Counted from the stretch's first letter, positions 47,401 through 56,050 are shown. The stretch is 64,000 bases of DNA from a virus (IMGVR_UViG_3300006735_000001:49578-113577), one strand, 5' to 3'. Notes: generated by a model not told the origin, from the sequence alone. Translations and numbers: made by a program.

Positions 47401-48004
47401 ATTCTGATGGAGTGTATCCTCCATCTTCTGCCCATGTACCACCTGTATACCCGTCTATATTATGGTATTTAGACTGATTACTAAATGTTGGATGATTTGG
47501 TTTTTTCCATTTATCACTTCCATGATTATCCTCATCCATTTTCATATAGTCACCAGACTTCCAAAAACCTTGAATATCATATGCTCCAAGATCCATTGTA
47601 ATATCTCTACCCTGTCTTTTAGATTCAGAAGTTACCCAAGCATCATATTTAATTTTTTCTTCTTCTGTAAGTGGTGTATTATACTTTTCTTTAAATATCA
47701 TTTCAGGGTCACCACCAACTTGAGCCATAGGTACTTCAACAACATAGTCTGCATCTTTGAAGTTATAATTTAATTCTCCAGGTTTCATATCCTGAACCAT
47801 ACCATTATTTCCATATCCCCTAACTGGAAAGTCTACACCTTCCATAGTAATATTATTTGACTCAATAATATTAAACGGATTGTTTACATCAGGGCTATCT
47901 GATTTATATCCTTCTACAGATATGTATTGTGTTATATTCTGTAAGAACTCATTAGGTCCACCCGGAAGCCCTCTTCTTTCTGTTTTTGAATAACTTTTTT
48001 TCAT
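41447..48004 (-). CDS. Multi-enzyme cell-wall-penetrating virion protein
   Basis: A 2185-residue protein with at least five enzyme-like sites in one chain. (1) A zincin metallopeptidase at H711-E712-x2-H715 (LDHEIGHLFN) with a later Glu in FAVELRRSM. (2) A permuted NlpC/P60-like site with H925 (PGHIEAV) before C1034 (SNCATGVCLALG). (3) A YkuD L,D-transpeptidase domain with H1607 and S1619-N-G-C1622-I-R, interrupted earlier by a canonical EF-hand loop at 1545-1556 (DINQDGTISQDE). (4) A lysozyme-like domain at E1769 (GNETGFG) with SMGLTQVRW. (5) An SLT-type transglycosylase at E1972 (FKESSFN) with AKGVAQFTP and AYNAGPTGA. The N-terminal 350 residues are structural-looking, followed by Gly/Ala-rich hydrophobic stretches near 370-400. 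KxGG segments separate the modules (QKEGGLVSW, FKEGGSVSW, YQEGGPVS). It overlaps the muzzle-like gene by one base. Most likely it opens a path through peptidoglycan on infection. Confidence 0.78.
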   Translation of the reverse strand: MKKSYSKTERRGLPGGPNEFLQNITQYISVEGYKSDSPDVNNPFNIIESNNITMEGVDFPVRGYGNNGMVQDMKPGELNYNFKDADYVVEVPMAQVGGDPEMIFKEKYNTPLTEEEKIKYDAWVTSESKRQGRDITMDLGAYDIQGFWKSGDYMKMDEDNHGSDKWKKPNHPTFSNQSKYHNIDGYTGGTWAEDGGYTPSEYTRELYDKNYYDRLFGREPNRPEYLKLPKMQTAGETVELEEGVIPTKMTTDGYDLDEIVLSAPKRKKDTAFRDSDKDGNVVSRLLNTGRGRKDIYQYEYEKPEYLENDPDWWYSPFKGTLEEYNQKYGRNYQRGTALGDYTMDEFFRPQWNDMLQKRDAMQMNTMNIIGAATAPVLGMGMGAVGGLSRVPQGLRFLANSPAGRFASKYIGQPFSKAMNYRPISTGATVGQTLDGVGFVYGAGNIAPDTKQFIDNPTLGNAATVGLDALSMGIPALNAGKYFTGASTSGRGIQINQFNDRGISPTNFDDVVDVDMQKIKSVRDRIFDATPGSNPDLTDGLEMLGRNADEIDNFITMRLDEIKPGSEGFNRLANQELNHLKASGYVPPAGTTLDDAAQSAALARYQELSNLKGNTINHHARNMFNDGAGNPSSEYYDIAKNFISENQGLFTNAYFRNPGAGGTVGDVITVNRSSPMSGDYSFTTRLGLKPGKGTIGVGPMFSGKSLNTTLDHEIGHLFNANRPIGLSDEFRVLKPNDLVNTKLDLSSGTGFGLNKAKINTGSKQLTSDYDYFATGSPNPRQGYIGDEPIPFAVELRRSMLERGLINNIYDEITPSILNAAKKSFSARPAGLIEKNPGFSDSFFSNTRLLDFLDPSTYPKLSKLMNNKAFPAIAPPAIIGAAGLNQQKEGGLVSWNMAQDGKEIDYSKYNVRVIQYPYGSKKFSPGHIEAVLINTDTGDQVNQIPGTDLVGRVNRWSTGSGNKRVSEKDYKGKNEVRVLDLDLSDEEIKGFVDQAQLFEGTERSSIHSNLRMNTTKLPLSLEDNSIYNYDFLDSNCATGVCLALGMDPNSPENSRGGITDPNFVMDNILENYSDKIVPGSVKGKRTSRFDGLAKLVKEEAKVDLSGDTINLLTNYLDGLDRNEINNAVETVLQNPTAIKAIKNRNNPAYFERLGNKTLADLDVFLSDVLPGGDKPGTGRVQMAKNRLGKLGNDIKDIYDNLPEGTIPNVLKGLYNERAQFIPQVEGLSDVDSFAEMTGIPINDIDISMEGIKNIPNYWKNKLGFKEGGSVSWQWKGKTYSGTLIPSMENENNRYARTENGKIKTLPKAQQGGAVSDIWENVTGTPWSAAKEQGLTDGSYDVNMKLRSELLDNPNKFKPTPSTNLPPSNTADTPLSTLSVVEVDDRINGAQDFNSAFRIARDYYGPNKIFNYNNKNYGTNLKGEEFNPSDEDMTNAGLRQREAQDIQVQNELVASPYSSTDVVDIDEYEDIADVKNRANEFNKMSQADLIVNFQNQSNNNKPYVIVDKQSGLMHVYEPGNNPNEPIYSAPVDLGAVMGDAQTVTKYVDINQDGTISQDEISPDNIDWSAGNKMTGAGRYKISNINRAGYMDLPSFNLSNESGQNVGTSLHAGYIDDDNSRVSNGCIRCNQGSLNVLTDYLQQSSEVFILPEDEGNKFVFENGQLNFKAGSKRNDYLEYEDDRGNIQKGQGINRTVNTLNYKPIQVSIDDKFKEDQFNETDFFGDDDEEYNNTVVPFAKSLQDNKQLVMKNLKVNGDVYNDLAGLAFGIFGNETGFGDTHSAIGNTVRAGLKFGSSLYDKAIDNLDLPDSLKIGPRGSADYKAERNVNNLLDNVGISDPNNASMGLTQVRWGQILKEPELVKSLASLGITSGEDFDDPKKAALGTVGILAYLRNNREGGNVAIEDLPRLYAGTSSSDPNRDAYTRNALKNSKYLNIKQKKYQEGGPVSTPSRAQIITKNSAPIISNDLLLRQLFKESSFNANATSKKDAKGVAQFTPITIEEMQRLKIVGDDFDPYDINQAIPAQKKWMNYLSERPYLNQGNDESVLAKILFAYNAGPTGAKNSITKLKNKGIDIYNSTDWTDSINNESSDYINKILKRKDSKFNDEFENIIINPKYNDIIEYFKQKGGPLRSMNKIYTNYIKGIYKEGGSKEQAQRVYDKLNRKNYKSAKLANMSIPNYVMTHVIGNS

Positions 48005-51000
48005 TAGCGTTTAGATAATAGTAATTTAGTATTGTCTAATCTAAGTAACATTTTTCTGTCACCAGATACATTTCTTCTTAAAATTACTTGGTTGGAATAA
48101 TGTCTAAACTTTTTTCTTTGTGTATTAGGTTTATTATAATTTAAGTTGACACTATTTAATGGTCTTATATATCCATTACATTCTGTATTAAATATAGACT
48201 GTTCTACATTTGTAAACTCTCCTCTATCATTTGTTATATCCCAAAATTGATTAAATCTAAATTTATGTTCAACCTTAGATGATAAAATTTCAATACTATT
48301 TGGAGTTATAATAGGATAAGCTAATTCACCCCAAGGATTTTCTGAAGGTTGAGTATTTAATATTAATTGTCCTGAAACCTGATCACTGTTATATACAATA
48401 GATGAATCAAAATTAAAATCTAAATCTTCCCATTTATCACCACCACACATGTAAAATTGTGGATCTCCTTTATACACATATGATTCTAATTGATATTCAA
48501 AACTACGTACAGTATTTACAGTTTGTCCAGTATTAGAAATTATATCTATTTCCCAAGGATAATTTTTATTATAAAAATTAACAAAAGAATCACATCTAAA
48601 ATTATGTCTCCATATTGAGCCAGTTTCTTTACTAGCTTCTGTTGTTTCTTCTAAATAATAATTACATAATCTTGGATCTGCTTGTGGTGCATCTGCATCA
48701 ACCATTTGATAAATTTGTGGAGCAGTATCAGGGCATGTACCTATAGGAGTAACCACTGAACCTGGTACAGTATTAGGTGGACAACTACATGTAACTTTTC
48801 TACATATAGGTGGATTTGCAGGATCACAGTCTCCTGTGCTATTAATATATGAATTAGTAACAGGATCTCTATATACTAAAGTATATCCTGTAGGACATTC
48901 ACACGTAGTTGGTGTACCACATATATCAGCCGCTATTCCATTTGCTACTATATCCCAATTAGTTATAGGGTAATTGGCATCTATACTAGATTGTATACCA
49001 TATTGGAATGGATCTGTAACTACCCCAGGACCTTGATTAGCAGTAACAGGACCAGGAGTACATGTTATAGTATTCAGTGTAGTATTAAGAGGGGTTCCAC
49101 CAGGAAAAGGACTATTAACCCCACAAAATAATGCATATACAAACTGATCATTTGGGGCAGTACCATTTGTAGCTGCTAATGGTGATTGATAAGCACAACC
49201 TGTAGCTGCTCCAACAGTAGCATCTGTAACAAGTAAAATTATTTTTCTAAAGTTTGCTTGTCCAGTTCTATCTCCTAACTGACTATTTGCTCTATCATTT
49301 AATAAATCTTGTGCTCGATGTAATGCATTATCTGTACATGTCTGGGCATTAATCCAGTTACTAGTGAAAAAATTATCTGCTTGAGTTTGAATAGTATTTG
49401 AATTACTACTCATACTAACTGGTGATGGAGTTCCTTGTATTTGTCCAGTTGCGCATGTTGTTGCAGTACTATTCCAAAGTCTACTACTTTGACAAGCATC
49501 AGCATTTCCAGGAACGCAAACACCATTAACCGTTTGACCTGACCAGCTAACAAAACCAATTTGCATAAGGTTATTATCTAAAGCTGTTGTTACAGTACTA
49601 TTTGATAAAAAACTATTTAACCAACCCATTTCTGCATTAGCCCTAGTTTGAGCACCATCCTGAGTTGGAGGTCCATTAGTACTACCTGATGTATCTATTG
49701 CAATTACTAAATCTACTAAACATGATTGAGATCCGCCACTTGTATTTGAAGCTATATTCTCTACAATTATATCAGCTGGCTCAGTAATATTTGTTGCTCT
49801 TTCACACAAACCTGAGGTTGAATTATAATTATATCCTGGTGGACATATTGGTTCTGCTGATTCTATTGTCTTAGTAGTAAAGAAATGATTTATACTTGGT
49901 AAAGATATTTCTGGATGCCAGTCATGAAATGATAACCACGCTTGAGTTTTTGGATCATAGCTGCAAGTCCATGAACAATCATCAAAAAATAATGGATCAC
50001 CAATATCAACATTTATTGTTCCAGTTGGTAAAGCCAACCTAACAGGTTTTACTAAACTATTTGTAAATGTAGCTACTGTAATATATTCTGGTTTAATTCC
50101 AAAATCTCTTTTCATAAAATACACTACATCATCAACAGCATCATACATAACTTGACATCCCACTCCTTTTACAGGATTGTCTGACCAAACTGATTCTTCT
50201 GAATCCGGAAATTGTTTTACAAATCTAGATGGTAAATATTTTGCAAACCACCACTTCATTCCTGCATTTGATATAGGAGATAAACCTCTACCAGGTACAT
50301 ATTGAAATATTTTTCCTTGTGCTTGAGAAATATAGAATAAACCTGCAGCTGTATTTATTACACCTCTAATACTTTCACATGATCCATATTCCATAGATAT
50401 ATCTGCGTTAGCAATATTTTGCATAGGTTGACTAAATAATCCTCCATCACCAATTGTTATCTTTGTATCTAGTTGAGTTTTTAAAGTATCAACTCCATTA
50501 AATAAACTTGGAGATAAATTTGGAAAAAATACTACAGCACCGTTTTGATTAACAGGTTTAATAACACTAACCTCATTTTTAAAGTCTTTATAATTAAAGT
50601 TTAAGAACACCCTCCAATAATCCTTTCTAGCTTCTTCTTGAGCCTGTAATGAGTATATTAATCTTTTTGGGTATGATACAAAACAAGTCTCTGCAACCAA
50701 TGGATCATAATCTAAAGGTTGTACCTCTGCAAAAGAACCAAGTTGAGAAGGAAACTTAGATGGACTTAAAGACTCATCATATTTATAAAAGTTTCCAGCT
50801 TTTTCAATCTTTGCATGAAATAACTCATCTATATCATTATTACTATATGATGAATATATTTGTCTACCAGGTAAGTCTTCATACTCTCTCTGTGTCAAAT
50901 TGATTTCTGATTCAACAAAGAAATCTAATATACCATTACTATGTGTATACATATATGCATATTCCATTGCAAATGCTGGATTAGGATCTGAACCACCTCC

Positions 51001-54000
51001 AAATATTTGATCCCAGTTGGTAGAACATGAATCATTTCCTCTATCTAAATAATATAAATCACCTGGATATTTATTGTCTACCTCACTTGTACTTGCAAAA
51101 CCAAAAGTAGCTATCTCTGATGCTAAAACACTCATGTCAAACTTTTGAGAGTTTAACCAAAATCTTGGGTAAGGTATATTTGCATATAAAGAATAATTGT
51201 AAGTAAAGCCATCAGGCTGACCCATTAAATAATCAGTAAAAATAGGCATGATAGTTTTTTCAGTAAATCTACCCACAAATGTATCACCAGAAAAAATAGG
51301 TTTACTAGTATATAAAAATTCATTTGGTTTTGTTGGATCTATTAATTCAACACAACCTCTCATCTGTACTTGTTTAATTCCAGAGAGTTGACCATATTGA
51401 TTATCAAAATTAAATTTTAATGCACCATAATAAGATGAAATTGGTGACTGCTTACCAGCTCTAGGATCTAATAAATAACTATCAGAAAAAGGTGCAACTA
51501 CTGTTTGAGTATATTCTCCCTGTGCATTTTGAAATAATTCCATTTCTCCACCAACTACAAATCTTGATTTATCTTTGATAGTTGGATCAGAAACTTGTTT
51601 ATCTAATGCTACTACAACTGTTTCAGGTCTAAATAAATTATTTATTTTATAATTACCTCCATCAAAAAGCTGAAAAGAACTTCCTACATAATTTGAGTCA
51701 GTATTTTTAATTCTCCATAAACCATTTACTTGATTACTATAATTACTATAAAATCCTAATGAATTATATTTCCATGCAAAATCTGAATCCTTAACCAAAT
51801 TATACATTAGTTCTATAATCTCATTACCACCAATTGCAATATTAGATTGAGTTAATACTAAAGAAGTTATTAATCTAGCAAATAAAGGTAGATTAGAAGT
51901 GCTAGTATCTTTATCAGTTCCAAGAGTTAAACGACCACCTACAACTCCAGGAATAGCTCCTAAAGCTTGATCAGTCTTTAATTTAACATCATTAATTATA
52001 TCAAAAACGGCACCTCCTGTGTATACATCATCTACAGTTCCTGCTGTATCTATAACAAGAGCTGTAGCAATATCTGTTAATGTATTCGCTGCAATAGCAC
52101 CTAATTGGAAAGCTGAGATAGTAGCTGTAGTTCCTAGTCCAGGAGAAGTAAATATCCCACCACCATTTGTAAAACCTCCTACTATGAAACCTCCTTCACC
52201 ACCTAATCCAGCAGAGTCTGCTGTCATACCTTGTCTATCGTCTTTTCTTGTTCCTCTAATTTGATGTAATGCATACCCAAATCCTAATATAGAAGCAACT
52301 AATCCAGCTGACCCTCTTAATAACTTAAATTGAGGATGTTCTTCTGAAGGTTTGAAATATCCTGTAGAGGAGCCACTTAACTGACCGTATAATCTTGTTT
52401 CATAAGCATTTAAAAATGGTTTAGTAAACATTAAATCTGGTGAATGAAATGTAAATGCTTTTCTAGAGTATCCACTTGGTTCTCCATTAACATCAGGTCT
52501 ATCACCTAATGCTCTAAAAGTAGTTAAAGATTGTCCAAGGGTATCACATCCATCAGTTCTGTTTAATGAGTTCTTACCTCCTTCATGAAAATAAATATCT
52601 GGTCTCAAATCATTATATGGATAATTAGGATAAAGACCTTGTGTAGATTGACCTATTAAATTATCTCCATTTGGTATAGTATACTTACGCATATTTCTAA
52701 ATATACCTTTACCTAATATTGATTTAGCCCCTAGTCTAGAACCACGTAGTATTTCATAACCAACTATATTTTCTATATATGTACCATCATTAAATTTTGG
52801 TCGTTCAATATTTTCAAACTGAACACCTAAAATATTTATTAAATCACCATTGGTATCAGTTAAATGTAATTGAGAAGCAATTTGTTCAGTTGGCATTTTA
52901 TGATGTCTAATAAATTTACCACATAAATTACCCCATATATCTGGCCTATTAGTAGGATATCTTTCTGTTGATTCCCAATATCCCATATCTCCTTTAGCTG
53001 TAATAATTGATCCATCTTCTTGATCAATATTTAATGTACTAGTTAATGATGCAGTATTATATACTTTAAATAACTTATCTCCATTAATATCTAATACATT
53101 CTCTCCAAATATTAATTCATTTTCTAAAAGTATATTTCCATTTGCATTATAATTTCTTGGTGCACGTCCAGGTATATGGTATGAAGATGATCTTTCTCCA
53201 GTATTATAAATCCATCTTATGAAAAATGCATATTGCTCATCTCTCATAAAATTAAACTTATTACCACCATTACTATAATAATTTGATGGTACTGCATTAG
53301 TAACCCACTGAACTTTTATATTATTTGCTAAAGGTTGGTAATTAAAATCAAATTGTTCTACCGGCCCCTGTCTAATTAAATAGTCATTAACTACAAACAT
53401 TGACTCAGACTTTTCATAAGCTGGAGTACGTAAAGGAATATTTTTTAAACTTACTGCAGTTAATGCTGGGTCAATAAAATCTAAATTTATATTGTTTGTT
53501 TGTGTACTATAAAATCCAATTCTTTTTGCTGATGTCTGTCCTTGATTACGTCTTAAAATAACAAGTTCAAAGTATTCATAATCTTCATCTAAATTAGATA
53601 CAGAAATATTTAATGAACCAGCTGAACCATCATCAGCCCAAATAGTTTGTATATTAGATACACCTATATAATCAGTTACTTTTTGTTCATTTTGCACATA
53701 TGCTATATATGCTTGATAAGCACCATTTCTTAATTGTCCACCATCTGTAGACTTCTCAAGTTTTACACAAGGAGTGTCAAGTAAAGGAGCCAACCTAATC
53801 TTTTCACAATCTAATTCCTTTGGTTCTATATCCTCATATACTGCACATGAATTACCGTCTATTCCAGGTCCACTTATTTGTACTTGTTTGTATGGTATAT
53901 CATCTACATTTAATGATCTAGATGGATTATTTCCATCATCCCAATAAACTTGCCAAGTACAATCAAAATTTTCTTTTGCTGCTCCAGTTATTAAATGCTT

Positions 54001-54402
54001 TCTGCTAAAACTTAAACATGGGTCATTTATTAATACAGTATATTTACACTCACTATCATCAAATCTACCTATCTCTGAGTTTATATCATCTGTAGAATAC
54101 ACAATCCATTCATCACCATATCTGTGTATTGCACCTATAACAGTATAAGGAATAACTCCACATAGTAAGTTTGAAGGTTCATTACCTACAACACCTAAAT
54201 CTCCATCTTCTGAATTATTTACTAAATTACGTGCATGCCACCATGATTGATTATTTTCCAAAGAAGGTGCAATATCTTTGTTCATCCCCTTTACAAAAGA
54301 GTTTGTTTGAACAGTAGATGAACTTCTTGTGGTTGGTGTTCTCCGTCTACTAGAAGGTTGCTGTCTGGAATTCTTTGAAGACTGTCTTCTTTGTTTTGCC
54401 AT
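48004..54402 (-). CDS. Tail muzzle/stabilization-like protein with inserted vWA domain
   Basis: A 2132-residue protein. A very basic, Ser/Arg/Gln-rich start (1-30) is followed by SFVKGMNKDIAPSLENNQSW, an opening typical of this large tail protein. Residues 1470-1510 (DDCSWTCSYDPKTQAWLSFH) and the final 200 (WRHNFRCDSFVNFY, FNQFWDITNDRGEF, QRKKFRHYSNQVILRR) match blocks I recall from the crAss-like tail stabilization/muzzle family. Between them, at about 1510-1928, lies an extra 415-residue region holding a von Willebrand A domain (DTSGST at 1570-1575, the MIDAS metal site, and ILLVTDATVG later) followed by a Cys-rich segment. In the relatives I recall, the two flanks are adjacent. It is likely to be an exposed tail-tip adhesin as well as a structural part. 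Confidence 0.72.
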   Translation of the reverse strand: MAKQRRQSSKNSRQQPSSRRRTPTTRSSSTVQTNSFVKGMNKDIAPSLENNQSWWHARNLVNNSEDGDLGVVGNEPSNLLCGVIPYTVIGAIHRYGDEWIVYSTDDINSEIGRFDDSECKYTVLINDPCLSFSRKHLITGAAKENFDCTWQVYWDDGNNPSRSLNVDDIPYKQVQISGPGIDGNSCAVYEDIEPKELDCEKIRLAPLLDTPCVKLEKSTDGGQLRNGAYQAYIAYVQNEQKVTDYIGVSNIQTIWADDGSAGSLNISVSNLDEDYEYFELVILRRNQGQTSAKRIGFYSTQTNNINLDFIDPALTAVSLKNIPLRTPAYEKSESMFVVNDYLIRQGPVEQFDFNYQPLANNIKVQWVTNAVPSNYYSNGGNKFNFMRDEQYAFFIRWIYNTGERSSSYHIPGRAPRNYNANGNILLENELIFGENVLDINGDKLFKVYNTASLTSTLNIDQEDGSIITAKGDMGYWESTERYPTNRPDIWGNLCGKFIRHHKMPTEQIASQLHLTDTNGDLINILGVQFENIERPKFNDGTYIENIVGYEILRGSRLGAKSILGKGIFRNMRKYTIPNGDNLIGQSTQGLYPNYPYNDLRPDIYFHEGGKNSLNRTDGCDTLGQSLTTFRALGDRPDVNGEPSGYSRKAFTFHSPDLMFTKPFLNAYETRLYGQLSGSSTGYFKPSEEHPQFKLLRGSAGLVASILGFGYALHQIRGTRKDDRQGMTADSAGLGGEGGFIVGGFTNGGGIFTSPGLGTTATISAFQLGAIAANTLTDIATALVIDTAGTVDDVYTGGAVFDIINDVKLKTDQALGAIPGVVGGRLTLGTDKDTSTSNLPLFARLITSLVLTQSNIAIGGNEIIELMYNLVKDSDFAWKYNSLGFYSNYSNQVNGLWRIKNTDSNYVGSSFQLFDGGNYKINNLFRPETVVVALDKQVSDPTIKDKSRFVVGGEMELFQNAQGEYTQTVVAPFSDSYLLDPRAGKQSPISSYYGALKFNFDNQYGQLSGIKQVQMRGCVELIDPTKPNEFLYTSKPIFSGDTFVGRFTEKTIMPIFTDYLMGQPDGFTYNYSLYANIPYPRFWLNSQKFDMSVLASEIATFGFASTSEVDNKYPGDLYYLDRGNDSCSTNWDQIFGGGSDPNPAFAMEYAYMYTHSNGILDFFVESEINLTQREYEDLPGRQIYSSYSNNDIDELFHAKIEKAGNFYKYDESLSPSKFPSQLGSFAEVQPLDYDPLVAETCFVSYPKRLIYSLQAQEEARKDYWRVFLNFNYKDFKNEVSVIKPVNQNGAVVFFPNLSPSLFNGVDTLKTQLDTKITIGDGGLFSQPMQNIANADISMEYGSCESIRGVINTAAGLFYISQAQGKIFQYVPGRGLSPISNAGMKWWFAKYLPSRFVKQFPDSEESVWSDNPVKGVGCQVMYDAVDDVVYFMKRDFGIKPEYITVATFTNSLVKPVRLALPTGTINVDIGDPLFFDDCSWTCSYDPKTQAWLSFHDWHPEISLPSINHFFTTKTIESAEPICPPGYNYNSTSGLCERATNITEPADIIVENIASNTSGGSQSCLVDLVIAIDTSGSTNGPPTQDGAQTRANAEMGWLNSFLSNSTVTTALDNNLMQIGFVSWSGQTVNGVCVPGNADACQSSRLWNSTATTCATGQIQGTPSPVSMSSNSNTIQTQADNFFTSNWINAQTCTDNALHRAQDLLNDRANSQLGDRTGQANFRKIILLVTDATVGAATGCAYQSPLAATNGTAPNDQFVYALFCGVNSPFPGGTPLNTTLNTITCTPGPVTANQGPGVVTDPFQYGIQSSIDANYPITNWDIVANGIAADICGTPTTCECPTGYTLVYRDPVTNSYINSTGDCDPANPPICRKVTCSCPPNTVPGSVVTPIGTCPDTAPQIYQMVDADAPQADPRLCNYYLEETTEASKETGSIWRHNFRCDSFVNFYNKNYPWEIDIISNTGQTVNTVRSFEYQLESYVYKGDPQFYMCGGDKWEDLDFNFDSSIVYNSDQVSGQLILNTQPSENPWGELAYPIITPNSIEILSSKVEHKFRFNQFWDITNDRGEFTNVEQSIFNTECNGYIRPLNSVNLNYNKPNTQRKKFRHYSNQVILRRNVSGDRKMLLRLDNTKLLLSKR

Positions 54403-54416
54403 AATTTATTTACTCT

Positions 54417-55376
54417 TTAACAAGTGGGACATGTACTAGTTGATGTAGAATTACCTACAGCTGTGTTTTGAGCAGGAGAAATACTAGGCTGAGCAGGTGC
54501 ATAACTTAAAAACATATTATAAAAATTATGATATTGAGCTCTACGGTTCATTGTCCATACCTTTCTCATTTCTGCAAAGTTAGGAGTGTTCACAAATGTC
54601 AATGCATTATTTCTTGAAGCACGTAATCTTTGCTCTATTAATCCTAATTGATCACCAACTTTTTCACCTTGAAACATCATGTTTTCAAGTATACGTTGTT
54701 TAATAGCATACTCATAATACTCATTACAATATGGATGATCTAAAAGTAATAAATCTCCTTCTGCATTTTCCATAGCTCCTTGATAACTTAAATATACTTT
54801 ACCAGTAGTAAAGTTTGTTAAAAGAAAACCATCTTTAATTTCTGCTACATCTAAAGCTTGAGCACCTAAAGCAGGACAATAGCATACTTTATCATTAAGT
54901 CCAGTTATTCTTAATTGAGACCAATGATTGTATATTCTAAATTGTTCTGGACCTATTCTTTGAATAAGCTGATGTGAATTTTTATCATCACAAGTTTTAA
55001 TTACACATACATCTCTGCATTTAGAATCATCACATGGTCCTGATTCTCCTGGAGCTGGTACATAAGGTACATCATTAAAAGTTTCTACATGTGTACCTGA
55101 AGGTAGTGTAGAATTTATTTTATACTCGCCACATCTAAAACCATAATTAACATATTGAAAATCCATAGGTAATTGTGCTCTGCCATGCTCAACATCTATT
55201 ATTACTTCTTTAGTTCTATGTATTCTTAAACCTAAATCATAATTAACTCGTTGTGCCACTTTAATTAATTGTTGTGGCTCTATCATTCCTTCTAATGCAT
55301 AAGTAGAAAAATCAATAGAGACACTCTCCATTAATTGACTAAATGTTTTATATTTTTGTGAAACTCCATTTCCCAT
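54417..55376 (-). CDS. Ring/tail-hub-type virion protein
   Basis: A 319-residue protein. It opens with KTFSQLMESVSIDFSTYALE and IKVAQRVNYDLGLRIHRTKE, the helical start I associate with one of the crAss-like ring (tail hub) proteins. A Cys-rich mid-section (PCDDSKCRDVCVIKTCDD, near residues 118-135) may bind metal. The region around residues 205-260 is helical (NEYYEYAIKQRILENMMFQG). The C terminus ends in a Ser/Thr/Pro tail with CPTC. Placed between the muzzle-like gene and a second ring-type gene, with which it overlaps by one base. Role inferred from context and family memory. Confidence 0.6.
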   Translation of the reverse strand: MGNGVSQKYKTFSQLMESVSIDFSTYALEGMIEPQQLIKVAQRVNYDLGLRIHRTKEVIIDVEHGRAQLPMDFQYVNYGFRCGEYKINSTLPSGTHVETFNDVPYVPAPGESGPCDDSKCRDVCVIKTCDDKNSHQLIQRIGPEQFRIYNHWSQLRITGLNDKVCYCPALGAQALDVAEIKDGFLLTNFTTGKVYLSYQGAMENAEGDLLLLDHPYCNEYYEYAIKQRILENMMFQGEKVGDQLGLIEQRLRASRNNALTFVNTPNFAEMRKVWTMNRRAQYHNFYNMFLSYAPAQPSISPAQNTAVGNSTSTSTCPTC

Positions 55377-56050
55377 TATTGTCTATTTAGATTACGTTTA
55401 TTGTCTGAATCTTCAGAAGGTATTTTTAATGTATTCATCATTGTACCTACAACTTGGTTTTCTATTTCTGCAAATAAAGCTTCTGGTATGTATATCTCCT
55501 GTTCATATCTAGGAGTACAGTTATTTGTTTCATCACAATCCCATTTAGTTATATCTGAGTCAAATACTCCTTCAACTTTAATAGCATCCCATTCTATATT
55601 TGGACAATATATATAACCATCTAACCACCAAAAATATAATGTTCTATTATATTTAAATGTAGTTGTTTTAGTCATTGATGTATATGTCCCAGGTTGAGTT
55701 GCTTGTAATTCTTGTGAACCATCTATTGAGCTAATAGTACGGATTAAAGGCCCCCAATATCCTTCAAACATAGAAGGTAGTTTATGTTTTGTACGTTTTA
55801 TTGTACAACCACTTTGAATCCCAGCACAATGTGCTTCTACTTTATCTACCTCAATAAGTTCTACGTATGGTAATGTTTTCCATACTGAATTAAATTTAAT
55901 TAGTTTATTCCTATAATCTTGTCTCCTCATTAAAAACTGAGCAAACTTCTCTATTAAACTATAAATATATCTATCTGTAACAAAAGCGTCTTGTACCTCT
56001 GCTTTTACCTGGCCTCTAATTCTAGATATTGCTTCTGCTATTGTTGACAT
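55376..56050 (-). CDS. Ring/tail-hub-type virion protein
   Basis: A 224-residue protein. The N terminus (IAEAISRIRGQVKAEVQDAF followed by FVTDRYIYSLI) matches an opening I recall from a conserved crAss-like structural protein located beside the tail ring and muzzle genes. The middle is beta-rich with aromatic patches (RTLYFWWLDGYIYCPN), and the end is a helical block (EALFAEIENQVVGTMMNTL). It lies 5 bases after the 188-residue gene. Assignment by motif memory and gene order. Confidence 0.6.
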   Translation of the reverse strand: MSTIAEAISRIRGQVKAEVQDAFVTDRYIYSLIEKFAQFLMRRQDYRNKLIKFNSVWKTLPYVELIEVDKVEAHCAGIQSGCTIKRTKHKLPSMFEGYWGPLIRTISSIDGSQELQATQPGTYTSMTKTTTFKYNRTLYFWWLDGYIYCPNIEWDAIKVEGVFDSDITKWDCDETNNCTPRYEQEIYIPEALFAEIENQVVGTMMNTLKIPSEDSDNKRNLNRQ

